Positions 7,496-15,182 of a stretch of DNA of 27,829 nt are shown one piece after another (positions within the stretch are counted from its first letter, which is position 1; the number at the start of each line of letters is the position of its first letter). Made by a program: the position numbers and the translations under genes. Origin of the DNA: UBA3792 sp964426415. GTDB lineage: Bacteria; Bacillota; Clostridia; Christensenellales; CAG-138. Location: the NCBI GenBank assembly GCA_964426415.1, contig CAYRQM010000024.1:1-27829 (forward strand). Direction: 5' to 3'. Under the pieces are notes generated by a model, which saw only the letters and a program-made list of their open reading frames with translations, searched no databases and was not told the DNA's origin.

Positions 7496-8905
7496 CTAAA
7501 AGCGGAAATAGATGAATGGATTGTAGCTTTGCCCCACCAGTGCCAAGACGGATAGCAGCAAGACTGCCGTCTGTCCGCACCACTGAAGCGCCGTGCCAAC
7601 CCAAGCGCGTCTGGTGTCGTGGTCGAAGAAGAAGCGCTTGAGCGCGGGGACGATGGGCAGCGCGCACACCGCCGCCACGATTGGAAACACCGTGTAGCTG
7701 CGAAGCGTCTCGGTAAGCGCCGCATTCCACAGCCCGTCTGCGCCGACGCCAAACATCCGCCCCATGTGTGCAAACGCCGCGTTGAGGTCGGTGTAATAGA
7801 ACAGCACCCACCCGAACAGCACGACCAAGAGCGTGCCCAAAATGCGAATCGCCTTTGGAATGCGTGTTAAAACGTTTTGCAGAACGAACCGTTCCAAGAT
7901 GATCCACACCCCGTAGTAAACGCCCCACAGGAGGAAATTCCAGCTTGCGCCGTGCCAAAGCCCCGTCAATGTCCAAACGATCAGGAGATTGCGCACGGTT
8001 TTGGCGACGCCGCCGCGGTTGCCGCCCAGCGGGATGTACACATATTCCCGGAAGAAGCTGCCCAGTGAAATGTGCCATCTGCGCCAAAACCCCGATACGC
8101 TGTCGGAGATGTACGGGTAGTTGAAGTTTTCTTTGTAGCGGAAGCCCAACACGCGCCCCAAGCCGATTGCCATATCGGAATAGGCGGAGAAATCGAAGTA
8201 GATTTGCAGCATATACAGGATGGCGGAAAGCCATGCGCCCGCCGTGCTTGCCGCGCCGCCGCCAAGCAGCGCTTCGAGCATTTTGCCGCAAAGGTTGGCA
8301 AGCAAGACCTTCTTGCCCAGCCCCACCGCAAAGCGCCCCATGCCGTCACCAAAGTCGGTCAGTGATGTGGTACGCGCATCCAGCTGCGCGGCAATGTCCG
8401 TATACTGCACGATCGGCCCGGCGATGAGCTGTGGGAAGCAGCTGACGTAAAGCAGCAGCTTGAACGGGTTGCGCTGCACCGCCGCCTTGCCGCGATAGAC
8501 ATCCACGGTGTAGGTGAGAATTTGGAACGTGTAGAAGCTGATGCCGATGGGCAGCGTCACCGCAGGCAGCGTCCACGCCGTGCCAAAGAGCGCGGCAAGG
8601 TTGGAAAGGAAGAAGTTTGTATATTTGAAATAGACCAACGCGCCCAGCGAAACGACGACGCCCGCAAGCAGCGCCACGCGCCGCCACCGCTGCTGCTTTG
8701 CCTTTTGCATCCACAGCGCCGCCAGATAGTTGACCAGCGTCGCGCCCACCATGCACACAATCCATTTGGGTTCTCCCCATGCATAGAAGACGAGCGAAAA
8801 GAACAACAGGATTGCGTTGCGCCATTTGAGCTTTGGACATATGAAATACAGCGCCAACAGCGCCGGAAGAAAGAGCAATAAAAAAGTGAGGCTGGAAAAG
8901 ACCAT
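7496..8905 (-). CDS. MBOAT family O-acyltransferase (AlgI/DltB-like)
   Basis: 469 residues with many hydrophobic spans, starting VFSSLTFLLLFLPALLALYF. MBOAT hallmarks are present: FWRRWHISLGSFFREYVYIP, LGGNRGG and TGLWHGASWNFLLWG, with the catalytic His at about residue 318. The family moves acyl groups, usually acetyl from cytoplasmic acetyl-CoA, across the membrane for transfer to an extracellular glycan or teichoic acid. The ATG at 8905 has GGAGG six bases upstream and a promoter just before it, so this is the first gene of the three-gene acylation/RCC1 operon. It ends with TAG. DltB is less likely because no dltA/C/D genes are nearby and a DHHW partner follows. Length matches AlgI-type members. 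Confidence 0.94.
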   Translation of the reverse strand: MVFSSLTFLLLFLPALLALYFICPKLKWRNAILLFFSLVFYAWGEPKWIVCMVGATLVNYLAALWMQKAKQQRWRRVALLAGVVVSLGALVYFKYTNFFLSNLAALFGTAWTLPAVTLPIGISFYTFQILTYTVDVYRGKAAVQRNPFKLLLYVSCFPQLIAGPIVQYTDIAAQLDARTTSLTDFGDGMGRFAVGLGKKVLLANLCGKMLEALLGGGAASTAGAWLSAILYMLQIYFDFSAYSDMAIGLGRVLGFRYKENFNYPYISDSVSGFWRRWHISLGSFFREYVYIPLGGNRGGVAKTVRNLLIVWTLTGLWHGASWNFLLWGVYYGVWIILERFVLQNVLTRIPKAIRILGTLLVVLFGWVLFYYTDLNAAFAHMGRMFGVGADGLWNAALTETLRSYTVFPIVAAVCALPIVPALKRFFFDHDTRRAWVGTALQWCGQTAVLLLSVLALVGQSYNPFIYFRF

Positions 8906-8934
8906 ATGACGCCTCCGCGACGAATTCTGCCGCT

Positions 8935-8963
8935 ATTCTACCAAATTCGTTCGCATCTGTCAA
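8935..8963 (-). promoter_or_regulatory. Promoter of the MBOAT-DHHW-RCC1 operon
   Basis: Minus-strand TTGACA (8958-8963) and TAGAAT (8935-8940) are spaced by 17 bases and lie about 30 bases upstream of the MBOAT start codon. Five of six -10 bases match consensus. Confidence 0.75.
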
Positions 8964-9002
8964 TTTTCACTTGTGCCGAATCTCGTTTGCGTCAAGTCCC
9001 GT

Positions 9003-9040
9003 AAAAAGAAGCGGCGACCGCCCCGATTGGAACGGTCGCC
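9003..9040 (-). terminator. Intrinsic terminator of the second dockerin surface-protein gene
   Basis: On the minus strand an 8-bp perfect stem (GGCGACCG with CGGTCGCC, 9013-9020 and 9033-9040) is followed by GCTTCTTTTT. It begins 14 bases past the stop codon at 9055 and sits before the MBOAT promoter, insulating the operon from readthrough. Confidence 0.8.
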
Positions 9041-9054
9041 ACGCTTGTAAAATG

Positions 9055-12000
9055 CTATTTGACGACGGCAAAGTGATCCAGCAAGCCCACGACATACCGC
9101 AGAATATCGGTGGCGTCGGAGGACGTGATTACGGTGTCTCCGTTCACGTTTGCCAAGATGCGCACGTGCTCGGACAGCGTTTCAAGACCCACGATATATC
9201 GCATGAGTGCGGAGGCGTCCGCCGACGTGACGGTGCCGTCCATATTGACGTCGCCGTAGACCCCCGTGTAGGTGTAGACCGCCGTCACGGTATACGACTG
9301 CGTGATGGCGACGCCCGTCAAATCCACATCCCACGCGCCGCTGTAGCCGTATCGGTACGGAACCGACGGGATGTCAGAAAGCGTTTCGTAGCAAGTGACC
9401 GAAAACGTTTCCACCGTATTGCCGTTTGCCACATAGGTGACAGAGAACGTCGGAAGCAGCAGGTTCTCTTTCAGCTCCGCATACGGGTATGTGGGGTCGC
9501 CTTCCATTGTCCAAGTGGTATCGAAATCGAACGCGTCGCCGTATTGCGCCTGCACGCGAAGCTGTGCGTCGGTGCGCATGACCATATCTTGGAATTGTGC
9601 CATTCCCGTGCCTTCCGCATTTGTCGTGCCAACGCTTGCGCCGCAGCTATCGAGATAACAGGAGTCTTCAATCAGCGACTGCGCAACGCCCTCCCCATAC
9701 GCGTTCGAGCGGTTGCTGCCGACGACGCCGCCAAGCAGGGCGCCCGTGGCGGTGAGCGTGCCGACATTGTAGCACGTGCGCACATGTGCGTGTGCTTGCT
9801 CCGAAGCATCGTCCGTCGCAGTCGATTCGTTGCAGCCCGCAACGCCGCCCACTTGGTCGTACCCGCTGACCGCGCCGACGTTGTAGCAATTCTGTATGGT
9901 TGAAACGCCCCGATAGGAGCGGTTCACACCTACGATTCCGCCGACGCAGCTTGCAACGGCGGTGACCGAAGCTTTGTTGAAGGACGCCTTGAGGGTGGCG
10001 GTGCCAAGCGCAGTGCCAAATGTTCCCGCAATGCCGCCCACGGTGGAAACGCCGCCAACCGCACCGAGGTTATAGCAGGTTTCGATGGATTTTGTGCAGA
10101 CGTTGGCGGCATAGTTTCCCACGACGCCGCCGACATTCTCGCAGCCGTACACCGTGCCCGCATTGCTGCAGCGCGTGACGTCGCTGTCGGTGCATTCGCC
10201 CACGACGCCGCCAATGCCGTCGCCGCCGTTGACCGATGCAAGGTTTTGACAGCCCGTAATCGTCCCTTGCTCCAGCAGTCCCACAATGCCGCCCGCCGCG
10301 TGTGCGGCGCAGATATAGGAATCGGCTACGGTGAGGTTTTGGATTGTGCCGCCCTGTACCCAGCCGAATACGCCGACGTTTCTCGCGCCCTCCGCCACGA
10401 CGCCGAATACGGTATGGCCGTTCCCGTCGAACACGCCTTGAAATCCGCTTTGCGTCGATGCGCCGATGGGCGTCCATGGCGTCGCCGTGCTGACCCAGTA
10501 TTTTGCGGTGCAGTCGTTCAACACGACGTCCGCATCCAAACGGAAGAATGTGCCTTCGTAGGTTGTGCCCGCATGGACGTCGGACGCCAGCAAGGCAAGC
10601 CCTGCCGCAGTCGTGATGACATAGGGAGCACCCTCCGACCCGTCGCCTTGTGCAAACGCGGCTGCCACGCTGCCGTCCCAAACGGAGGCTTCTTCGGCGT
10701 AGGCGGACAGCGTTCGCGCAAACTGCGGATACGGATATGCGTCCGTCGCTTCAATCGCCCAGACATCGCGGAAGTCCCAATCGATATACGACGGCGCTTG
10801 CTTCAACTCTGCTTCGGACAGCGATGTGCCAAACACGGTTCCGCCGTCGATGCAGCTTGCAAGATAGAAGCAATGCGCCGACAGGACGTTTTCATACGCG
10901 CCCATCAAGCCGCCGCACGAATTGCCAGCCCCGCTGACCGTGCCGACGTTGTAGCTGTTGCACAGCGCCGCATTGCTTTGATTGTCCGCGTCGCATCTGC
11001 CAATCAGTCCGCCCGTGGCGAACCCGCCGCTGACCGTGCCGCTGTTATAGCAGTTTGTCGCGGCAACCGTGCTCAAAAACGTGTCGAGCCTGCCCACGAT
11101 TCCGCCGATGTTCGTGCCGGAACCGCTGATCGCGCCGCTGTTTGCGCTGTTTTGAACAGCCGCCATGCCTTCCGCAAATACGGAACCCGCCAAGCCGCCG
11201 ACGTCGTTGACGCCGCTGATTGCGCCGCTGTTTTGGCAGTTCAACATGATACTATCCTGCATACTGCCTGCCACGCCGCCAACGGACGCATTGCCCTGCA
11301 CGGCGCCGCTGTTGGTGCAGTCAAACAGTACGTCCCAAGCGTAACCCGTGACGCCGCCCGCGTTGTCGCTCGTGCTGACGAGTGCGCCAAGGTTTTTGCA
11401 GTTGGAGATTGTTGCCGCGTTTTCGCCTGCAATGCCGCCCGCATTGTCGCCTTCGGCAAAGATGGCGCCGCTGTTGGTGCAGCCTTGCAGCACGCCGAAC
11501 GCGTTGCCCACAATGCCGCCGACGTCGCCAATCGTGCCAAAGACTGTTCCGTCGTTGTGGCAGTTTTGCACCGTATGGCTGCCGCCCAGCATGCCCATAA
11601 TGGCGCCTACATTGGCGCCGCCGCGCACATAGGACGATGCAATCGTTAAGTTCTCGATGGCGGCATTCTCTTCGTCTGCATAGCAGTACCCGAACAGCCC
11701 TTGGGCGCTTTGCTCGTTGGAAAGGAACAGCCCAAAAATGGTATGTCCCGCGCCGTCAAAGCTGCCCGAGAAGGGCAATTCGGATGTTTCATTCTGCGTG
11801 CCGATGGACGTCCACACGTTGGCAGGCGCCATGATCGTACTCGTTTCGGCATCCGTTGTGCCCCAAGCCGTCCAATCCGCCGTGTCGTTGAGGAGAATGT
11901 CCGCCGTAAGGACGAAGAACGCGCCCGCATAGGCGACGCCGCTGTTCACTTGCTGTGCAAGGAATGCAAGCTGCGCACCGTTCTCGATCTGGAATGGGGC

Positions 12001-12180
12001 ATCCGCTGCGCCCGTGCCGCCCGCAAAGGCGGCAGCAATCGACCCATCCCATGCCACTGCATCAGCGGGAACCTTGTTTGATTCCGTCGCTGCAAGCGTT
12101 TTGCCCATGCTGCCCAAAGGCGCAAGGAACAGCGCAAGCACGATCAGGACTGCAAGCAATTCTCTCATTCGACGCTTCAT
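9055..12180 (-). CDS. Secreted GLUG-repeat protein with C-terminal dockerin
   Basis: 1,041 residues, complete. A signal peptide (MKRRMRELLAVLIVLALFL, then PLGSMGKTLA) precedes two similar modules. Each opens with a GAQLAFLAQQVNSG or AGLALLASDVHAGT block and a TADILLND or DADVVLND strand, then runs through many GLUG-like units (CYNVGTVSG, VGGVAG) up to about residue 840. A single B-repeat-like segment follows (about 905-970, VTYVANGNTVETFSVT). A type I dockerin ends the protein (about 975-1041, GDVNMDGTVTSADA and NVNGDTVITSSDATDILRYV), with Asp/Asn calcium-loop residues in both halves. The protein is predicted exported and held by a cohesin that is not in this window; ligand unknown. It has its own promoter and terminator, and GGGAGG precedes ATG 12180. 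It is a full-length paralogue of the left-end protein. Confidence 0.93.
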   Translation of the reverse strand: MKRRMRELLAVLIVLALFLAPLGSMGKTLAATESNKVPADAVAWDGSIAAAFAGGTGAADAPFQIENGAQLAFLAQQVNSGVAYAGAFFVLTADILLNDTADWTAWGTTDAETSTIMAPANVWTSIGTQNETSELPFSGSFDGAGHTIFGLFLSNEQSAQGLFGYCYADEENAAIENLTIASSYVRGGANVGAIMGMLGGSHTVQNCHNDGTVFGTIGDVGGIVGNAFGVLQGCTNSGAIFAEGDNAGGIAGENAATISNCKNLGALVSTSDNAGGVTGYAWDVLFDCTNSGAVQGNASVGGVAGSMQDSIMLNCQNSGAISGVNDVGGLAGSVFAEGMAAVQNSANSGAISGSGTNIGGIVGRLDTFLSTVAATNCYNSGTVSGGFATGGLIGRCDADNQSNAALCNSYNVGTVSGAGNSCGGLMGAYENVLSAHCFYLASCIDGGTVFGTSLSEAELKQAPSYIDWDFRDVWAIEATDAYPYPQFARTLSAYAEEASVWDGSVAAAFAQGDGSEGAPYVITTAAGLALLASDVHAGTTYEGTFFRLDADVVLNDCTAKYWVSTATPWTPIGASTQSGFQGVFDGNGHTVFGVVAEGARNVGVFGWVQGGTIQNLTVADSYICAAHAAGGIVGLLEQGTITGCQNLASVNGGDGIGGVVGECTDSDVTRCSNAGTVYGCENVGGVVGNYAANVCTKSIETCYNLGAVGGVSTVGGIAGTFGTALGTATLKASFNKASVTAVASCVGGIVGVNRSYRGVSTIQNCYNVGAVSGYDQVGGVAGCNESTATDDASEQAHAHVRTCYNVGTLTATGALLGGVVGSNRSNAYGEGVAQSLIEDSCYLDSCGASVGTTNAEGTGMAQFQDMVMRTDAQLRVQAQYGDAFDFDTTWTMEGDPTYPYAELKENLLLPTFSVTYVANGNTVETFSVTCYETLSDIPSVPYRYGYSGAWDVDLTGVAITQSYTVTAVYTYTGVYGDVNMDGTVTSADASALMRYIVGLETLSEHVRILANVNGDTVITSSDATDILRYVVGLLDHFAVVK

Positions 12181-12216
12181 TTCAAATGCCTCCCTATTTC
12201 CATAAATTCAATTCTA

Positions 12217-12244
12217 ATTATACAAGATTCTGCAAATAGTGCAA
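12217..12244 (-). promoter_or_regulatory. Promoter of the 12180 surface-protein gene
   Basis: Minus-strand TTGCAC (12239-12244) and TATAAT (12217-12222) with 16-base spacing, 37 bases upstream of the start codon. It is divergent from the fhs promoter. Confidence 0.65.
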
Positions 12245-12267
12245 GCAGTTTTTCGCTTTGACACCGC

Positions 12268-12295
12268 TTGCAAACGGTGCATTTCCTGTTATAAT
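12268..12295 (+). promoter_or_regulatory. Promoter of fhs
   Basis: TTGCAA (12268-12273) and TATAAT (12290-12295) with 16-base spacing. A consensus TTGACA at 12258 is 26 bases from the -10 and so is probably not the working box. The start codon is 28 bases downstream of the -10, leaving little room for a leader riboswitch. Confidence 0.65.
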
Positions 12296-12323
12296 GATAC
12301 CAATGTTCCTTGGGAGGTTTTTT

Positions 12324-13982
12324 ATGCTGTCTGACATTCAAATTGCGCAAAGCGCCACCTTGCTTTCCATCACGGATGTGGCGGACGCGCTTGCGATTCC
12401 CGCCGATGCGGTGGAGCTTTACGGACGAACCAAAGCGAAGATCGACCCTGCCGCCGTCCACGCGCCAAACGGCAAGCTCATTTTGGTAACAGCCATCACC
12501 CCCACGCCTGCGGGCGAAGGAAAGACCACCACCACGGTTGGCTTGGCGGATGCGCTGCGGCGCCTTGGCCATCGTTCCATTGCCGCGCTGCGCGAGCCGA
12601 GTCTTGGCCCCGTCTTTGGCGTCAAGGGCGGCGCTGCAGGCGGCGGTATGGCGCAGGTCGTCCCGATGGAGGACATCAATCTGCACTTTACGGGCGATTT
12701 TCACGCCATCGGCGCGGCGAACAACCTGTTGGCGGCGATGATTGACAACCACATCCACCAAGGCAACGAGCTGGGGTTTGCATTGGACAAAATCACTTGG
12801 CGGCGCTGTGTGGACATGAACGACCGTGCGCTGCGCAAAATCACCTGCGGGCTGGGCGGCAAGGCAAACGGCGTGCCCCGCGAGGACGGATACGACATCA
12901 CCGTAGCGAGCGAAGTCATGGCGGTGCTGTGTCTTTCGGAGAATCTATCCGATTTGAAGGCGCGGCTTGGACGCATCATCGTGGGCTATACCGAAGCCGA
13001 CGCGCCCATCACGGCATCCGACCTGCACGCGGCAGGCGCCATGGCTGCGCTGCTCAGGGACGCCATTCGCCCCAATTTGGTGCAGACGCTGGAGCATACG
13101 CCTGCGCTCATCCACGGCGGTCCCTTTGCCAACATCGCCCACGGCTGCAACAGCGTAATCGCCACGCGGCTTGCGCTGCAGCTTGGGGAATACTGCGTCA
13201 CGGAAGCAGGCTTCGGCGCGGATCTGGGTGCGGAAAAGTTTTTGGACATCAAGTGCCGCCTTGCGGGGCTTGCCCCCGACGCCGTGGTGTTGGTGGCAAC
13301 CGTGCGCGCTTTGAAATATCATGGCGGCGTCGAGAAGGACGCGCTGACCGAGGAGAACCTTGCCGCGCTGCATGCAGGGATGGAAAACCTCTATCAACAC
13401 GCGGACAACATCCGCAATGTGTATGGGCTGCCTTGCGTCGTCGCCGTCAATCGGTTCCCGTCCGATACGGAAGCGGAGCTTTCTGCCGTGCAAGCCGCCT
13501 GTGCGCAACACGGGCTGCCCGTTGCGCTGTCCGAAGTGTGGGAAAAGGGCGGGCTTGGCGGTGTGGAATTGGCAAAAACGGTGTGTGCGCTTTGTGAAAC
13601 GCCCTCTGCCCTTCAATTTTGCTATCCGTTGGACGCTCCGATTCGGGAAAAGCTCTTTGCCATTGCCACCCGCATCTACCATGCGGACGGCGTAACCTAC
13701 ACTGAAAAAGCCGCGCAGCAAATTGAGCGGCTTACCGAGCTTGGATATGGCAATTTGCCCATCTGCGTGGCGAAGACACAGTACAGCTTTTCGGACGATG
13801 CGAAGCTGCGCAATGCGCCCCGCGACTATAAAATCACGGTGAAAAACGTCAAGGTCGCCGCCGGTGCGGGCTTTGTCATTGCCATGACGGGCAGCATCAT
13901 GACCATGCCGGGGCTGCCCAAGCATCCAGCCGCCGAACAGATCGACGTGGACGCAAAGGGCAACATCACGGGACTATTCTGA
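12324..13982 (+). CDS. fhs: Formate-tetrahydrofolate ligase
   Basis: 552 residues, matching the roughly 555 usual for the family. The enzyme makes 10-formyl-THF from formate, THF and ATP in the cytoplasm; it supplies purine synthesis and, in acetogens, the methyl branch of the Wood-Ljungdahl pathway. Visible signatures: the ATP loop TPAGEGKTTTT (61-71), the following REPSLGPVFGVKGGAAGGG, HFTGDFHAI, and GGPFANIAHGCNS. The start is ATG 12324 with GGGAGG six bases upstream; an upstream in-frame TTG at 12258 overlaps the promoter and is rejected. The gene stands alone with no other folate genes adjacent, so acetogenesis cannot be inferred. Its last nine bases overlap the end of the opposite-strand P-loop gene. 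Confidence 0.97.
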   Translation: MLSDIQIAQSATLLSITDVADALAIPADAVELYGRTKAKIDPAAVHAPNGKLILVTAITPTPAGEGKTTTTVGLADALRRLGHRSIAALREPSLGPVFGVKGGAAGGGMAQVVPMEDINLHFTGDFHAIGAANNLLAAMIDNHIHQGNELGFALDKITWRRCVDMNDRALRKITCGLGGKANGVPREDGYDITVASEVMAVLCLSENLSDLKARLGRIIVGYTEADAPITASDLHAAGAMAALLRDAIRPNLVQTLEHTPALIHGGPFANIAHGCNSVIATRLALQLGEYCVTEAGFGADLGAEKFLDIKCRLAGLAPDAVVLVATVRALKYHGGVEKDALTEENLAALHAGMENLYQHADNIRNVYGLPCVVAVNRFPSDTEAELSAVQAACAQHGLPVALSEVWEKGGLGGVELAKTVCALCETPSALQFCYPLDAPIREKLFAIATRIYHADGVTYTEKAAQQIERLTELGYGNLPICVAKTQYSFSDDAKLRNAPRDYKITVKNVKVAAGAGFVIAMTGSIMTMPGLPKHPAAEQIDVDAKGNITGLF

Positions 13983-14534
13983 GTCGATTAAAAATGCTTG
14001 GATACGCGCATCGGAGGAAAAATCCTTCGGTGCGCCTTCTTTTGTGGTGTCGAGCGTAAGGATCGTGCCAAAGAGCGTGCGCGGGTTCTCGGAAAAGGAG
14101 ATTGCCTTGAAGTCTTCGAAGGCAGTTAAGTCCTGCGCGAGATGCGCCGTGTGGCGCGTGCCCGACGCGATGCGCTCCAAAAAGCGCTGATGCAAAACGT
14201 GCAGGTCGCCGCCCAACGACAGGGTGAGCGTTTCGTAACCGCATTGTTCTGCCGCCGTTTTGAGCCGATCCAGCTCGCTTTGGCGAAAGTTGCTTTCTAA
14301 GACCAGCGGCGTCTGCGCCTCGGCGGAACGGTAAAACAGATGCAGCATCAAATCGAACGCGGCGAAGCTGAGCTTGAGATTCTCAAGCCGCGTTTCGTAG
14401 CCGAACGTATCGCAAAGCAGTTCCTTGAGACGATCTTTTGTCACGGCAAGCACGCCGTAGCGGGCGGCGATTTGCTGTGCCAACGTCGATTTGCCCGCCG
14501 CCAATTCGCCGACGATCAAGATGAGCTTTTTCAT
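13974..14534 (-). CDS. P-loop kinase-like ATPase (AAA_33 / zeta-toxin-like fold)
   Basis: 186 residues. It opens MKKLILIVGELAAGKSTLAQ with a Walker A motif GELAAGKST at 9-17. Motifs typical of small P-loop kinases follow: VTKDRLKELLCDTFGY, then PLVLESNFRQSELDRL, which fits a substrate-binding DxF/ESNF region. Members phosphorylate small molecules, nucleotides or RNA ends; the substrate here is not evident. The ATG at 14534 overlaps the stop of the Nudix gene (ATGA at 14531-14534), so the two are co-translated; a longer reading starting in the Nudix gene is rejected. The gene ends with TAG inside the last codons of fhs. No toxin/antitoxin partner is seen, so a toxin role is not supported. Confidence 0.85.
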   Translation of the reverse strand: MKKLILIVGELAAGKSTLAQQIAARYGVLAVTKDRLKELLCDTFGYETRLENLKLSFAAFDLMLHLFYRSAEAQTPLVLESNFRQSELDRLKTAAEQCGYETLTLSLGGDLHVLHQRFLERIASGTRHTAHLAQDLTAFEDFKAISFSENPRTLFGTILTLDTTKEGAPKDFSSDARIQAFLIDSE

Positions 14535-15088
14535 AGCAGTTTGAGCTTCTCGTTGAGCTTTTGATAGACGGGGCGCATCCAAGGCTCGGTGCAAGCCATG
14601 ACGGCGTCGTCCAATGGGAACCACTGCACGCCGCTGTTTTCGTCCGCTTTGATGCGCAGCGGCGCCCGTTCATCCGCTTCTAAAAGGTAGGTCGCGTTCA
14701 TGTGCAGATGGCTCGTCACATAGGCGCCCCGTTTCCAATGCGGATTGACCGTCAGCGTTTCCACAGAGAACAGCGCGTCCGACACGGGACGCACGCCAAG
14801 TAACCCCGTTTCTTCCTGTGCTTCGCGCAGCGCCACGGCAAGCAAATCCCGATCGCCGTCGGCGTGTCCGCCCGTCCATGCCCACGATTTGTAGATGTTG
14901 TGGTAAATCATCAGAACCTTGTCGCGTGTGGCGTTAACGATCCACGCGGAGGCGGACAAATGCGCCAGCAGGTCGGTGCGATCGTACAGATGCGGATGCG
15001 TTTGCAGACAGTCCAGCATCACCAAACGGTCGGCGGCTTCCTGCGCGTCATAGGGAACGTAGCGTTCCAGTTGTGTAAAAAAATCCAT
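14531..15088 (-). CDS. NUDIX hydrolase
   Basis: 185 residues from ATG 15088, which has AGGAG seven bases upstream; an ATG at 15094 is only one base from that site. The Nudix box lies at 74-96: GHADGDR, then DLLAVAL, then REAQEETGL. The core REUxEExGU that binds the metal is intact, but the first box Glu is Arg (R80). The N-terminal half (MDFFTQLERYVPYDAQEAADRL) resembles Nudix proteins of the ADP-ribose/dNTP-cleaving type with a helical extension; the substrate is uncertain. It is the first gene of a two-gene operon with the P-loop kinase-like gene and is transcribed divergently from ung through promoters sharing one -35 element. Confidence 0.9.
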   Translation of the reverse strand: MDFFTQLERYVPYDAQEAADRLVMLDCLQTHPHLYDRTDLLAHLSASAWIVNATRDKVLMIYHNIYKSWAWTGGHADGDRDLLAVALREAQEETGLLGVRPVSDALFSVETLTVNPHWKRGAYVTSHLHMNATYLLEADERAPLRIKADENSGVQWFPLDDAVMACTEPWMRPVYQKLNEKLKLL

Positions 15089-15107
15089 AAGCATGCTCCT
15101 TGCGCAC

Positions 15108-15136
15108 AGTATAACAGGTCTGTCCGCCCCTTGCAA
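15108..15136 (-). promoter_or_regulatory. Promoter of the Nudix/P-loop operon
   Basis: Minus-strand TTGCAA (15131-15136) and TATACT (15108-15113) with 17-base spacing, 19 bases upstream of ATG 15088. The -35 hexamer is its own reverse complement and also serves the opposite promoter. Confidence 0.65.
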
Positions 15137-15159
15137 GCGCGGCGTGCAGGGTGTATACT
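15131..15159 (+). promoter_or_regulatory. Promoter of ung
   Basis: TTGCAA (15131-15136) and TATACT (15154-15159) with 17-base spacing, 23 bases upstream of ATG 15183. It shares the palindromic -35 box with the Nudix promoter. Confidence 0.65.
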
Positions 15160-15182
15160 TTCTTATAGAAAGTGGGGTTCAC

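Noticed and set aside
10246..11649. Plus-strand frame of 467 codons
   Set aside because: Antisense shadow of the second dockerin protein, composed of Ala/Arg/Val-rich repeats.
12258..12263. TTGACA as the -35 box of fhs
   Set aside because: It is 26 bases from TATAAT; TTGCAA at 12268 gives a workable 16-base spacing.
12296..12323. THF or other riboswitch upstream of fhs
   Set aside because: Only 28 bases separate the -10 from the start codon, too short for a known riboswitch.
12945..13925. Minus-strand frame of 326 codons inside fhs
   Set aside because: Antisense shadow; fhs is unmistakable on the plus strand.
13974..14534. Zeta-type toxin of a toxin-antitoxin pair
   Set aside because: Walker A is present but the neighbour is a Nudix hydrolase, with no antitoxin-like gene.
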